Positions 11,692-22,213 of a stretch of 64,000 nucleotides of DNA are shown here, piece by piece. Position numbers and translations under genes: made by a program. The stretch is taken from the NCBI RefSeq assembly GCF_000002875.2, contig NC_009396.2, positions 69,501-133,500 on the forward strand. Reading direction: 5' to 3'. This stretch comes from Leishmania infantum JPCM5. Its lineage: Eukaryota; Euglenozoa; Kinetoplastea; Trypanosomatida; Trypanosomatidae. The notes below the pieces were generated by a model, which was not told the DNA's origin, searched no databases, and saw only the letters and a program-made list of their open reading frames with translations. Each line of letters starts with the position of its first letter. Position 1 is the first letter of the stretch.

Positions 11692-14600
11692 ATGAGCGCC
11701 AGCGGTAGCCTTGAAAAACTGCTGCCTTCTCTCTATGAGTTCCTCTCCGTCCATCCGTCAGATGCGTGCGCGCCGTCCTCAGCTGCGCCGACGCAGAGAT
11801 CCGGTGCCGGCCTCTACCCTGGTGGCAGCAGTGGCAGCCGTCACACCAATGTCACGAGTCCCTCAGCCATCTGCGCTTCCTCGATCGGCCCTGAACTCTC
11901 ATGCGCGTCTCCGGACGTCGTCGCGGAGAGCTATGCGCGCTGGCGGCGGTGCATCACCGTGTGGCGAAGGGTGATCGGCAATGACAGCGTGTTTCTTACC
12001 GTGCTTCTGCACGCGGGTTGTCTGTGGTGCCCCAACTACACAGCGCTTCATCGAGCGAGGCGCGACATCGCCACGCGGGCCGAGCAACAGCGGCGGCTTG
12101 CACAAGCTGCCTCTGTCTCGGGTGGCGACGTGCTTGCCTTTGAGGCTGGCAATGCAGCGGCAGCAGCAAGTGAGCAAGGCGGCAACGTGATGCTGCGCTG
12201 GGCGACACCCACTGCCGATGCACCACGCAGCACCCCTGTCAAGCGACGCGGCAAGCGCGGCGGCAAGGCGGCAGCAGAGGCAGCTGCGCACTCCGTTCGC
12301 GCCCTGGCAGCAGCAGCTGAATCGCATGCGGAGCTGGCAGCCGTGTGCCCCGCGAGTGTCTGGGCGCTGCATGTGCTGCACTTCTTGAGGGTGGAGGAAG
12401 TGTACGCTGTGCCCTGCAGCAGCACAGCGAAGTCGGAGCGGCAAGGGGCTACGACAAGGACGAACTCCGCGCCTTCCTCATGCGCGTCGTGGTCCCCCGA
12501 TGGCGATAGCGGCGACTCTAGTGAGAACGAGCTCAGTATCACGAGCTGCAGCAGTCGCATCAGCCGAAGCGGTAGTCACGACTCCCACAGCAGCGTAGAG
12601 AGCGAGCGGGCAGTCGGCGATCAGACAAGTGACGCGGCGGAGGGTCGCATTGTGAGCGTGCGGAGGTCGGCGGTTGGCCGAGGGTCGTGTGGCGGGCGGA
12701 GCGGAGGCGGTCGCGGCGGCAAGCAGAGAGGCGTAAAGCGGCAGCGTGGGGCAGAGCGAGAGAAGCGCAGTGGCGCATCCGGTAGGAATGATAGCCACAA
12801 GAAGCGGCGCCGCCCCGACGGGGATCCAGCTCGCGAGGCACGCTCGCCATGCAGTGCGTCCCGGATGCAATGGGCGACGTCCTCCTCACTGCTTCCTAAG
12901 CTGTCGAACAAGGAGAGCGGGGGTGGTGGTGTCAAGCACCTCGGCAGCACACTCGCGGCGGTGTTATCTGTGCTGCAGCAGCAGGAGCAGCACCGCGCCT
13001 CTGCTCGCCGCCGTGACGGATCAGCGGACGACGGCGCCGAGGGCGGGGATGAGGAGATGCGGCACGGTAATTCAAAGGATTTTGGTACGACAGGGTGCAG
13101 CACCCGTGACAGCGGCAACGGGGCCCTCAATGCGGCGTACGCGACGGCTGCGCAAAAGCATGCGCTGCTGTTGCGCGCCACCATCACCCTCGTAAGCGAG
13201 GAGGAGCCCCTGGTTCAGAAGGTGGCAACGGCGCTTGTGAACGAGTGGCTTGATCTTGTGTCCGTGCAAGCGCCCACTCCCCAGTCACGCGGGACAGCCG
13301 CAGACGCGCCAACGACAGTGAAGGACGAGGAGACTGCTTTCTCTGACAGCAGCGCCATTCTTGGTACCGTTGGCGGTGCTCGCAGCGCGCGACGCCGGAG
13401 GACGGCACTCACCGGCTCACGGTCCTCTTCGTGCACCGACACGCCCGAGCAGGCGCTCCGTCACCGCCGCGTATGCGATGCACGCCACTACTGGCTCTCT
13501 TGTGTGCTGAAGATGGTGGCGTACCTCGACGGTGTTCACTCCGCTCTTCGCGAAGAGAACACTCACATTGGCGCCGTCCTCGCTCGCCAGGGCATCGCGC
13601 CGCAGGACGCAGAGGACACCTTCACCAAGTCGCTGCCGGCGATCGTCAACTGTGCGCTCGTGGAAGAGGTTTTGCACAGCGCAGCTGCCGGGTTGCCGGC
13701 CTCGCAGGCACGCGCCTTCTCGGCGTGGGCAGCACCGTCCTTGTTAGCATCTGCTCGCGCAGCTTCGACCGCACGCTTGTGGATGCCGCCTCCAGTGCTG
13801 CTGCTTCCCTTCCACTTGATCGGGCGAGGGTCAGTCTTTGGAGTGTGGCTGCCTCCCAGCGCGGCGTCGGCCGGCGGGTCGACTGGCCACCCACCGGCGG
13901 CCCGCACCCCCACCCGTGCGCAGGGCTGCTTTGTGCCCTGCGTCGTCGACTCGCACGGACTGCATCTCGGGATGGAGCCGCTCTGCGGATGGGGCACACA
14001 CGAGCCGGCGAGCAAGCCCGGCGGTGAAGAGCACGGCGCTGGTGTGGCGGCGCTGCAAGCATGGAAGCGAGAGCCTGTGGGTGTGAGTGCACAGGAGGCG
14101 GCATCGCGCCCTTTCCATCCCGAGCGCTCACCGAGGCACCGCCGGCTGGGCTTCGCGGTGCGTTGTGCGGAATCCGAATCGCTGCTCGAGAGGCGTTACC
14201 TCGCCTCGCTCGAGCACCTGCTTCCCATCCTCCGTGTGCCCGACGTGGCGAGCCAGCTTGCCACTGACGGCGGCCTCCGAAGCGATCAGCCGGAGCGGCA
14301 GCCCTCGCTGCGGTGGTGGCCGTGCATGCTGAGCGAGACGGCCGGTAGCCCGCGCATGGACGTTTACGTCGCGCGCACGCTGCTGATGCTTCCGATACCG
14401 GCTCAGAGCACGCTGGACAGCTCCACGGACCATGCAGCGAGTGCAACGAGGGTCGACTCTGGGGCTAGAGCTGGCGCATGCACCTTAGATGGAGCGCACC
14501 ACGCGGAGACGCGCACAAAAAACCTGTCGGGCGTGCTGGCGTCCTCATCGGCAGCTGTCGGAGCTGGCAAGCGGCCCCGGGGCAGCTTCACCCGGGGGTT

Positions 14601-16446
14601 GACGAGGTCTGCAGAGGAGCAGGCAGTGCGGCATCAGCACCCACTGCTGTACCACGCGATGCGGGCACACCTGCGCGCAGACAAAGTCTTGTATAAGGCG
14701 TGCAGTGACGTCTCTGAGAATGGCGTTGCGGAGCTGGTGCTGCTTTACGGCGATCCGCGCGGTGAGGAGGCGACGGCGCTGCGTCAGATGGGCTTCACGG
14801 TGCACACTGGCAGTCACCACAGGTTAGGCCGTAGCGGCGCCGCCTTTGCCAGACGCACGGGGTCATCTGCTGTGTCGTCCGTGACAGGGCTGAGCAGTGG
14901 TGCCAGTGGAGGTAGCGGACGCCTCACCTTGGCCAGAGACGCACTTGGCACCACGCTCGAGGGCATGTACCTGGTCGCCCGCCGTGTGCTGGGGCTGCAG
15001 GGACTCTTTGTATCCTCCGCGTCTGCCTTCACGACGCCAGCAACAGCGGCACCGGCGGAGGCGCGCGTCGGCGGTAAGGGGTGCCCCTCCACCACTGGCG
15101 CTGCCGCATTTGAGGATGAAGGGGGCCCGTGTGATTTGGCCAAGGGCACCGCAGCCACGAGTGTGGCTGCCTTTCCGGTCTGTGCACAGACGGAAAGGGA
15201 AGCGCTTGGCACCGTGGCGGCGACGCTCGCCCTCACGTGTCTTGTGCTCAGCCACAGTCTGCTCGACGATTTGCTGGAGCAGCCGTCCGTCGTACTGTTA
15301 ACAACGGAGCTGGCGTCGTTTGTGCTCGACGTGTCGCTGTTGATGCCGCGGCCTGTCCCTCGGCTGCTGAAGGCCGACGGGTTCGCTCTGGCACTTCTAC
15401 TGCAGCCAGCACAGTCGCTTCTGCTGATGGTGGGCCTGGCAGCGACGCTGGTGACGCGTGAGGTGCACATGGTCGCTGCATCCCATCGAGGCGGCGAAGC
15501 GGGCAGTGGCAGCGGTGGCGGGAGGGGGCAAGGCGCCGGCGGCACGTCATCGGCGTCGAAGTCCGTGGCACAGCAGTGGCATCCGTGGTGGTCCGCCTTC
15601 CGCGCGGCAGTGCTACGGGACACCGAGCTGCCAAGCTGCCTGTACAGCGGCATCTGGCCCATCGTGGAGAGCGCCGAAGGCTCCCTTGCCACCTTCGCGG
15701 CCGAGGTGCGGCGGGGCACCTCTAGCAATCGCCAAGCAGATGATGGCAAGCGCAGTCATCCTTCTCCGGTGGTGGGCAGCGACGGAAGAGACGACGACGT
15801 GGTGGCGGGAGCACCGGCACACGTGTCCGCCCGCGGTGGCGCAGGAAGCGGGAGGCGGATCCTTTCTCTTTCCGTGCCATCCCCGCCCGTGGCTGCAGAT
15901 CGCCATCTCCTCGCGGATGTGCAGGACACCCCATCGTCGAAAAGCAGTGACGCTACGCCTTGTCGAAGCAGCGTCGATGGGGCCACCCCCTATGGGCGCC
16001 GCCTCCTCTTGAAGGCGCCTCCAGCAAGCGGCGTGGCTGGGCAGCTCTCTGCAAAGGCAGCAGTGAACCGCAAGGACCATGCGACAGCGTGCGGGGCAGG
16101 CGGCGTCGTGTCGGCGAGTCAGTCTTACACGCCCCGCCGACTCTGCGGGCACGCCGTTCTTTGCCAAGACGATGGCATCTGCAGTGCGGGCACCGAGACG
16201 AGCGACGCCCACGCCACTGCAAGCGCCTTGCTGTTTGCCGAAGGGGTGTGCGTTGTGTCTGACAACGAAACGGCGCCGCTCGGCGCGAGCTCCGTCCACG
16301 CAAAGGTCGCCGCCCCTATCTCGCGTACGCTCTCGCTGTCCTTGACTAGAGCAACGCTGCTGCCTCGGCTAACCTCTGCCGTAGCCTCGACTTTGTGGGC
16401 ATCACTGGAGGCGGAGGAGATGCACTGGCCCGCCGGCGCTGCATAG
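11692..16446 (+). CDS. hypothetical protein, 1584 aa
   Basis: A very long open frame with coding-like composition; no family was recognised. The chosen ATG (MSASGSLEKLLPSLYEFL) is the first after the pyrimidine-AG region; an ATG at 11314 would add 126 residues of UTR-like sequence. Conserved-looking blocks alternate with Ser/Gly/Ala low-complexity linkers. The structured blocks are at about 80-125 (VWRRVIGNDSVFLTVLLHAG), 480-545, 595-640, 690-720, 980-1045 and 1160-1260. A basic GRGGKQRG...KKRRR region at about 332-375 could be a nuclear signal or RNA-binding patch. The segment at 1203-1255 is strongly hydrophobic but contains charges and prolines, so it looks more like buried helices than a clear span. 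Function unknown. Confidence 0.8.
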   Translation: MSASGSLEKLLPSLYEFLSVHPSDACAPSSAAPTQRSGAGLYPGGSSGSRHTNVTSPSAICASSIGPELSCASPDVVAESYARWRRCITVWRRVIGNDSVFLTVLLHAGCLWCPNYTALHRARRDIATRAEQQRRLAQAASVSGGDVLAFEAGNAAAAASEQGGNVMLRWATPTADAPRSTPVKRRGKRGGKAAAEAAAHSVRALAAAAESHAELAAVCPASVWALHVLHFLRVEEVYAVPCSSTAKSERQGATTRTNSAPSSCASWSPDGDSGDSSENELSITSCSSRISRSGSHDSHSSVESERAVGDQTSDAAEGRIVSVRRSAVGRGSCGGRSGGGRGGKQRGVKRQRGAEREKRSGASGRNDSHKKRRRPDGDPAREARSPCSASRMQWATSSSLLPKLSNKESGGGGVKHLGSTLAAVLSVLQQQEQHRASARRRDGSADDGAEGGDEEMRHGNSKDFGTTGCSTRDSGNGALNAAYATAAQKHALLLRATITLVSEEEPLVQKVATALVNEWLDLVSVQAPTPQSRGTAADAPTTVKDEETAFSDSSAILGTVGGARSARRRRTALTGSRSSSCTDTPEQALRHRRVCDARHYWLSCVLKMVAYLDGVHSALREENTHIGAVLARQGIAPQDAEDTFTKSLPAIVNCALVEEVLHSAAAGLPASQARAFSAWAAPSLLASARAASTARLWMPPPVLLLPFHLIGRGSVFGVWLPPSAASAGGSTGHPPAARTPTRAQGCFVPCVVDSHGLHLGMEPLCGWGTHEPASKPGGEEHGAGVAALQAWKREPVGVSAQEAASRPFHPERSPRHRRLGFAVRCAESESLLERRYLASLEHLLPILRVPDVASQLATDGGLRSDQPERQPSLRWWPCMLSETAGSPRMDVYVARTLLMLPIPAQSTLDSSTDHAASATRVDSGARAGACTLDGAHHAETRTKNLSGVLASSSAAVGAGKRPRGSFTRGLTRSAEEQAVRHQHPLLYHAMRAHLRADKVLYKACSDVSENGVAELVLLYGDPRGEEATALRQMGFTVHTGSHHRLGRSGAAFARRTGSSAVSSVTGLSSGASGGSGRLTLARDALGTTLEGMYLVARRVLGLQGLFVSSASAFTTPATAAPAEARVGGKGCPSTTGAAAFEDEGGPCDLAKGTAATSVAAFPVCAQTEREALGTVAATLALTCLVLSHSLLDDLLEQPSVVLLTTELASFVLDVSLLMPRPVPRLLKADGFALALLLQPAQSLLLMVGLAATLVTREVHMVAASHRGGEAGSGSGGGRGQGAGGTSSASKSVAQQWHPWWSAFRAAVLRDTELPSCLYSGIWPIVESAEGSLATFAAEVRRGTSSNRQADDGKRSHPSPVVGSDGRDDDVVAGAPAHVSARGGAGSGRRILSLSVPSPPVAADRHLLADVQDTPSSKSSDATPCRSSVDGATPYGRRLLLKAPPASGVAGQLSAKAAVNRKDHATACGAGGVVSASQSYTPRRLCGHAVLCQDDGICSAGTETSDAHATASALLFAEGVCVVSDNETAPLGASSVHAKVAAPISRTLSLSLTRATLLPRLTSAVASTLWASLEAEEMHWPAGAA

Positions 16447-16885
16447 CACCATGGCAGACGACGGCGCCACCCTTTGCGCGTTGTGGATAACGGGTGCGGG
16501 GCGTCTTCCAGTGCCCCTCACTACCACCCCTCCTCTCCGTGTTTCTCTCTTCTACGTCTATGCACGACTATAACCACTAGAAGACGACGAGGTTGCGGCC
16601 TCGCTCCGCCGACAGCCGGCTATCCGCGTCCTCGTCCTGCTATGCCCCACTCCATCGGCGCCGCGTCGTTTTTCGTCCCACCCGCCCCCTGTCCTCACGC
16701 ACTCGCCTCCCCTTCCTCCCCCTCCCCCCTTTCTCTCTTGCGTGCACGTATCCAGGACGTTTTTCTGCCGAGTTCAACGAGTCCCGCATCGCGGAGCGAC
16801 AGACGCGCCTACGCGCTGAGGGCTCTTCACAAGGCGCACACGCTGGCAAGGCACGACAACGGCGTACCGTACCTTTGTAGCGAGC
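16447..16885. other. intergenic region
   Basis: Short gap of about 440 bases with CT-rich tracts near 16500-16560 and 16680-16745. Nothing gene-like is seen. It must hold both the upstream polyadenylation site and the downstream splice acceptor. Confidence 0.65.
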
Positions 16886-18982
16886 ATGGCCCCCATGCGT
16901 CATGGCGCTGCGGATGCCGCGCCGATGTGCCTCGCTGACCGCATGAAGCAACGGTATAGGTGTCCGCTGTCGGCTCTACTCATGTGCACGGTACTCTTCG
17001 CGCAGCTTCTGCTCTGTAGCACCTCCCTGCCCGTCGCGGCCGACACGACCATCACGCCCCTCCTCAACATCACCTCCACCGACAAGGCGGACCCCGATGA
17101 GTACTACAAGATATTGCTCTCCCAGGACGCCACCATCCTTGCGGGCAGCACCACCGTCCTCAGCAGCGACGGAGTCGCCTACCCGAACCTCAACATGGTG
17201 AAAGGACTGCGGTCCGTCCCCCAGGTTCCTGGGGCGCCAATGGCGCAGAGCGCTCCTAAGCGGACCAACACGGCCTTGAAGGCCTTCCGCGCCGACGTCC
17301 TATCGGAGTTCCTCGTAGCGATGGCACTCCTCTACCTCGACTCCACCGACGCGCTGCCCTTCGCACGCACGGCGCCGATCCCGTCCACGTACCTGCCAGC
17401 CTCCTACACAGGCGGCGCCAGCTTCGTCAACCCGTCGTTTCCCACCGTGCCCATCACCCTCAACATGCTGCTGCAGCACGTTTCTTCGCTCACCGAGACG
17501 GGCCTCGACCTTCGCGCCGAAACTGCGCCGTCCGGCGCTCTGTCGACCCTCTCGGCCTTTGTCAGCTCCCTCTTTTCCACCACGACCACAACAGTGTTCA
17601 GCGCTAGCCAGCCGGGGTTGTCTACCAGCTACACCTACTCGCATGCCAACGTGGCGATCGTCGCCTACGTGGTGGAGCAGGTCTTGGCTACGTCGACGAA
17701 CTACTCGGCGCTCTCCGGCATCGGCGAGTTCGTCTTCACCGTCGTGATGCCACCACTGCAGCTGTCGAACACGTTTTTGCTGAACCGCAACGGTCACGTC
17801 ATTGAGGCAGCCTACCCCTTGAGGAGCGGCAGCAGCCATGACACGGTGAATCACGTCGCCCGCCAAGTCCTTGACAGCCGCAACACCAGCATCCTGGACA
17901 GCGCTCCGAGGGAAGCCTCGTACTTCTCCGACTACATGCTCTTTACGACCAGCGCAGACGTGGCGAAGTTGGCGGCAGAGGTGCTCGTGCCGGGCGGCTT
18001 TTACCACATGCGACTTGGCGCCTCGATGCTCCAGAACACGGTCCCCATTGCCGTGCCTACGATGCGCTACACGGAGGCACGCACAACCGGCCTCTTCCTG
18101 TTCAGCGCGAACAAGCTGTGCTCTACAATGTACGCCGCCATCTCCTACAGCGGCCAAGCGCCGTACTGCCGCTACAACTCCGCGACCGTGTCCGAGTCAG
18201 CGCCGCCCTTCGGGCTGGTCGCCACAGGTGGCACGGATGAGCTCGCCATCGTGTGCGTCCCCGTCGTGAGCAACACGAAGACGTTCTGCTCGATCGCGGA
18301 GCTTTCCTTCTCAGGCACAGGCTGCAGCAGGTGCAGCCCCGCAGCGGCGGGGGGCCGTGCCGTCGGCCTTGCCATGGTGAGCCTGGCGCACTTGACAAGT
18401 GAACCGATGCCAGTGGCGCCAGCCCCGATGCCGCAGTCGACAGCTCGCACGTTTAACGGGTGGTTCGTGTTCCTGGGGGTGGCCGTCACACTGGTGGTTG
18501 TGGTCGTCGCCTCCTACATCACCGACTACCTCATCCAGCCGCCGCCGCCAGCGAAGATTATAGCACCCGTCGTGGCGGGTCAGATCGGCCTGCGGAGCGG
18601 CACCGCGCTGAATGGCCCTGTTGGCGGCGACGGCGCAGTCGGCAGCTCGGAAGTGCCCGTTGACGGTGAGTCCCCCGAGGCGTTCCGCGAAAACGGTAGA
18701 GACCATGACGCTGAGGACCTGTACAGTGGCGCCGACGACGAGGAACAGACGCCGTACCTCGCGCGCAGCGGTGACCGTGCTCGCGGCAGCTCGTCACTGC
18801 GGCGGCGTTGCCCGCGCCGGCGCCGGCGCCGTCACAACGGCGAGCCGAATCCGGCCAGTGACGGCTCCTACTCCAGCGGCGACGACGGCTGGGGCGACGA
18901 CCGGGACAGCGTAGACCGCGTCTCCACGGGGTCGCGGCGGCCGAGCCCGAAAGGCGCTCTGCGCTTTGATGCCTACATATAG
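16886..18982 (+). CDS. putative type I membrane protein with degenerate beta-lactamase/PBP-like ectodomain
   Basis: The 698-residue product has an N-terminal hydrophobic signal (about 29-52; M20 is an alternative start giving a cleaner signal peptide). It has a roughly 470-residue ectodomain, one strong span at about 525-548 (valine-rich, after NGWFVFLGVAV), and an acidic/Arg-rich cytoplasmic tail with an RRRCPRRRRRR patch. The ectodomain resembles class C beta-lactamase/penicillin-binding serine hydrolases in order and spacing. ITLNMLLQHVSSL (about 191-203) resembles the usual I(T)xxxLLxHTSGL. Y251-S252-H253 followed by ANVAIVAYVVEQV resembles YSN...lxxiIE. VVMPPLQLSNT resembles xPLGMxxT. 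A446-T447-G448-G449 sits where K/H-T-G-G is expected. The nucleophile motif SxxK is not seen and both other motifs are altered, so it is probably not catalytic. Assignment is inference from motifs. A surface or endosomal location is likely. Confidence 0.65.
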   Translation: MAPMRHGAADAAPMCLADRMKQRYRCPLSALLMCTVLFAQLLLCSTSLPVAADTTITPLLNITSTDKADPDEYYKILLSQDATILAGSTTVLSSDGVAYPNLNMVKGLRSVPQVPGAPMAQSAPKRTNTALKAFRADVLSEFLVAMALLYLDSTDALPFARTAPIPSTYLPASYTGGASFVNPSFPTVPITLNMLLQHVSSLTETGLDLRAETAPSGALSTLSAFVSSLFSTTTTTVFSASQPGLSTSYTYSHANVAIVAYVVEQVLATSTNYSALSGIGEFVFTVVMPPLQLSNTFLLNRNGHVIEAAYPLRSGSSHDTVNHVARQVLDSRNTSILDSAPREASYFSDYMLFTTSADVAKLAAEVLVPGGFYHMRLGASMLQNTVPIAVPTMRYTEARTTGLFLFSANKLCSTMYAAISYSGQAPYCRYNSATVSESAPPFGLVATGGTDELAIVCVPVVSNTKTFCSIAELSFSGTGCSRCSPAAAGGRAVGLAMVSLAHLTSEPMPVAPAPMPQSTARTFNGWFVFLGVAVTLVVVVVASYITDYLIQPPPPAKIIAPVVAGQIGLRSGTALNGPVGGDGAVGSSEVPVDGESPEAFRENGRDHDAEDLYSGADDEEQTPYLARSGDRARGSSSLRRRCPRRRRRRHNGEPNPASDGSYSSGDDGWGDDRDSVDRVSTGSRRPSPKGALRFDAYI

Positions 18983-19198
18983 AGACGGTAGCTAAGAGAA
19001 GGCGGGGGGGCAGCGGGTGTGCGCCCTCCCCCCCCCCTGCCTTGGCGGTTGGGCGGTTTAGATGGCTCTGCCGCCTTCCTCAGGCGCGCGTCGAGTCGCT
19101 CGTGCTGAGCAGCACCGCGTCTTCGACGGGAGCGCGCCCTCTTGCTGCCCTTGCTCCTTTAGATATGGCGCACGCCTTTCCCTCCCTCACCACACGGC

Positions 19199-20010
19199 AG
19201 AATCTCTTGCATCCCTTTATGGCAGATGTGTAGACGACTTGACTTGCAGCCCAACGCACAAGCATAGCCGATCTACCTCCCTCTCTCACGCAGCCTGCAC
19301 AAGCCGCGTATGTGTGACGCACTCGCGTATGCATGCACGCTTTTTTGTTATTATGTGCATGCGCCATCGAGCAGCTGATCAACTCTGAATCGCGCGCTCA
19401 TGCGTGACTCTTGCGCGCCTCCATCTCCGACCATCACCGCCACCGATCTCCGCGCACTCTCCATCATCGCCCAACTGCCCACCGCACCTCCACTCTGCTA
19501 CGCTCTCCGTCTGGTGTTCACTCACAGCTTCACAGCCACTCGCCCTGCCCGTCGTTCCCTTTTACCCTGCGGCTGTCCCTCCTCTCCCCTCCCCTTCCCT
19601 CCTTCCCCTCGGCGCACGACCGCCACGGCCTGAGCACAGCACGCAGCGGCAGCACGTTTTGTTTGCCTGCGTGGTTGCATCCTCCGCCTGGCGTGCTGTT
19701 GCGTGCGTGGGCTTGATGGGCCGTACGTTGCTAAGCGAAGGAGTCGCGAAGTCAGGCGGGGCAGGGTAGTCCGAGAGGTGGAGCAGCGGCTTGTTGTTCT
19801 TCGGAGTGGCCACGAAGAGTCCAGCGGATGAGCCGATCGATGAGGTTAAGTTGCTTGGCCACTGCCCTCTAGCGCCTCCTCGATCTCCTCTCCTCTGCGC
19901 TCTCTCGCTGAGGTGTTTTGCCGTGTACTGATGTCTCGTGCTCGTCTCGCGCTCTTTGTCTGCTGGCCTTCCCTTCTCGGCGGGTTCCTCTCTCTATCCT
20001 CCCTTCTTTT
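19199..20010. repeat. left copy of a direct duplication flanking the gap
   Basis: This 812-base block is repeated almost exactly at 20112-20922. The two copies agree base for base over most of the length. The few differences, including a one-base indel, cluster in roughly the last 90 bases of this copy, next to the N run. That pattern suggests low-quality contig-end sequence and an unmerged overlap rather than a true tandem duplication. Confidence 0.9.
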
Positions 20011-20111
20011 NNNNNNNNNNNNNNNNNNNNNNNNNNNNNNNNNNNNNNNNNNNNNNNNNNNNNNNNNNNNNNNNNNNNNNNNNNNNNNNNNNNNNNNNNN
20101 NNNNNNNNNNN
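20011..20111. other. assembly gap (101 N)
   Basis: A run of 101 undetermined bases separates the two copies of the duplicated block. It is likely a fixed-size scaffold gap of unknown true length. Any open frame reading across it is meaningless. Confidence 0.99.
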
Positions 20112-20922
20112 AGAATCTCTTGCATCCCTTTATGGCAGATGTGTAGACGACTTGACTTGCAGCCCAACGCACAAGCATAGCCGATCTACCTCCCTCTCTC
20201 ACGCAGCCTGCACAAGCCGCGTATGTGTGACGCACTCGCGTATGCATGCACGCTTTTTTGTTATTATGTGCATGCGCCATCGAGCAGCTGATCAACTCTG
20301 AATCGCGCGCTCATGCGTGACTCTTGCGCGCCTCCATCTCCGACCATCACCGCCACCGATCTCCGCGCACTCTCCATCATCGCCCAACTGCCCACCGCAC
20401 CTCCACTCTGCTACGCTCTCCGTCTGGTGTTCACTCACAGCTTCACAGCCACTCGCCCTGCCCGTCGTTCCCTTTTACCCTGCGGCTGTCCCTCCTCTCC
20501 CCTCCCCTTCCCTCCTTCCCCTCGGCGCACGACCGCCACGGCCTGAGCACAGCACGCAGCGGCAGCACGTTTTGTTTGCCTGCGTGGTTGCATCCTCCGC
20601 CTGGCGTGCTGTTGCGTGCGTGGGCTTGATGGGCCGTACGTTGCTAAGCGAAGGAGTCGCGAAGTCAGGCGGGGCAGGGTAGTCCGAGAGGTGGAGCAGC
20701 GGCTTGTTGTTCTTCGGAGTGGCCACGAAGAGTCCAGCGGATGAGCCGATCGATGAGGTTAAGTTGCTTGGCCACTGCCCTCTAGCGCCTCCTCGATCTC
20801 CTCTCCTCTGCGCTCTCTCGCTGAGGTGTTTTGGCGTGTACTGATGTCTCGTGCTCGTCTCGCGCTCTTTGTCTGCTGTCTTCCCTTCTCTGCGTGTTCC
20901 TCTCTCTATCCTCCCTTCTTTT
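20112..20922. repeat. right copy of a direct duplication flanking the gap
   Basis: Starts abruptly after the N run at AGAATCTCTTGC and repeats the sequence from 19199, ending in the same CTCCCTTCTTTT. It then continues into unique sequence. See the left copy for interpretation. Confidence 0.9.
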
Positions 20923-22171
20923 GAGCGAGCATGGCCGCCCCCCTCCCCCACTTCCCTAATAATATGGAGGTGAGGCACATCGAAGTGGCGTGCCCTGAAG
21001 ACGTGGTGGGGGTGTTGTGGGGGTGGGCACTCCTGAGGACTCGTCGGGAGACGGCCTGCTCGAGGAGCGTTTCCCTGAGGGACGACACCATTGCCAACAA
21101 GGCGCGGGCGCACGGAACCGCCAGCAGAACGGCACGCTACCGGTGGGGGTAGTGTACCTCTCGCGCCGCAGTTTGGAGGGGGCGATGATCTACATGCAGG
21201 CAAGGCCTACGGTGTGGAACTCGGCACTCCCTGCCGTCGCTACCTCCCGCACCATGCGATGCTTCGCTGCGATGCAATATGCCGTGTTCCGCCGCGCGAA
21301 CCGGCTCGTGCTCTCCGCCAGTAGGCCAGCAAGTCCGTGGGCGCGCTGCCCTCTCACATATTCAGCGGTCGCATCGGATCGCGAGAATCTTGGAGAAGGC
21401 GTCGGACAGCATGCCCGTTGTCTTGACCGCGTGCGATTCTGCACCCTCAGCCAGCGTACCGTAGGCGCCACGTCGCAAGCTCCGCGCGATGGGGCCGGGC
21501 TTATCAGTCTCTCACAGCGCATGCGCGCGACAGCAGTGGTCCAGCGAGGATTCTGGCCTGCACATGACCGTCCACTGCATATCACCTGCCTGTACGGATA
21601 GCAGATAGATCCACACTGGCCGCCCGCCTCCAGCCTTTGGCCTACACGAGGCATTCGCTTCACAGCAGAATACCCTCCCCCTCTCCCCAGTTGGGGCAAA
21701 GGTCGCCCTGATGACGGACCATCACCACCCCTCCCCATCCTGCATGCGCAGAAAGCAGCTGAATGGGTTTTAGCGGCAGTGGATGTGGGCGCGGCGCTGA
21801 GCACGTTGTGTTCCTCTACACAGCCGGCTCACTGAACCCTGCCGACACGCAACTCGCGTACCTTTGAGGAGTGCAACTCCGCGCCGGGCTCGTCTCTCGC
21901 CCGCTTGCATGTGAAGGACGTGGCGTTGCCACTTGCGAGCGGCACCCTTACCCCGCTGTGCGAGGGCCGGAGGGAGGTCGAAGAACGGCTGTCGGAGGAG
22001 CAAAATCTGTTGCAGGATTACGATGAGGTGATCCGTGTTTCGTCACAGCGAGTCCTCTCACGAAGGGGCAGCGGTGGCTTCAGGGAGCACCGACGAAGTA
22101 AATCCCGGGCGAGAGAGCCCCATCCCCCCTCTGCATGCTGAGCCGTGCGTCTAGCCAACTCTTCCCTTCAG

Positions 22172-22213
22172 CCCCTCCCCCCCCCCACACCTCGCCTTCT
22201 CTTTGTTCTTCAG
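22172..22213 (+). promoter_or_regulatory. candidate spliced-leader acceptor for CysRS
   Basis: A strong C/T tract ends at TTCTTCAG, with the AG at 22212-22213, about 245 bases before the CysRS ATG. This is one of the clearer acceptor candidates in the window. Confidence 0.45.

Noticed and set aside
19003..19036. G-run/C-run inverted pair resembling a terminator hairpin
   Set aside because: Trypanosomatid clusters are transcribed polycistronically with no such terminators inside the unit; homopolymer runs are common in these gaps.
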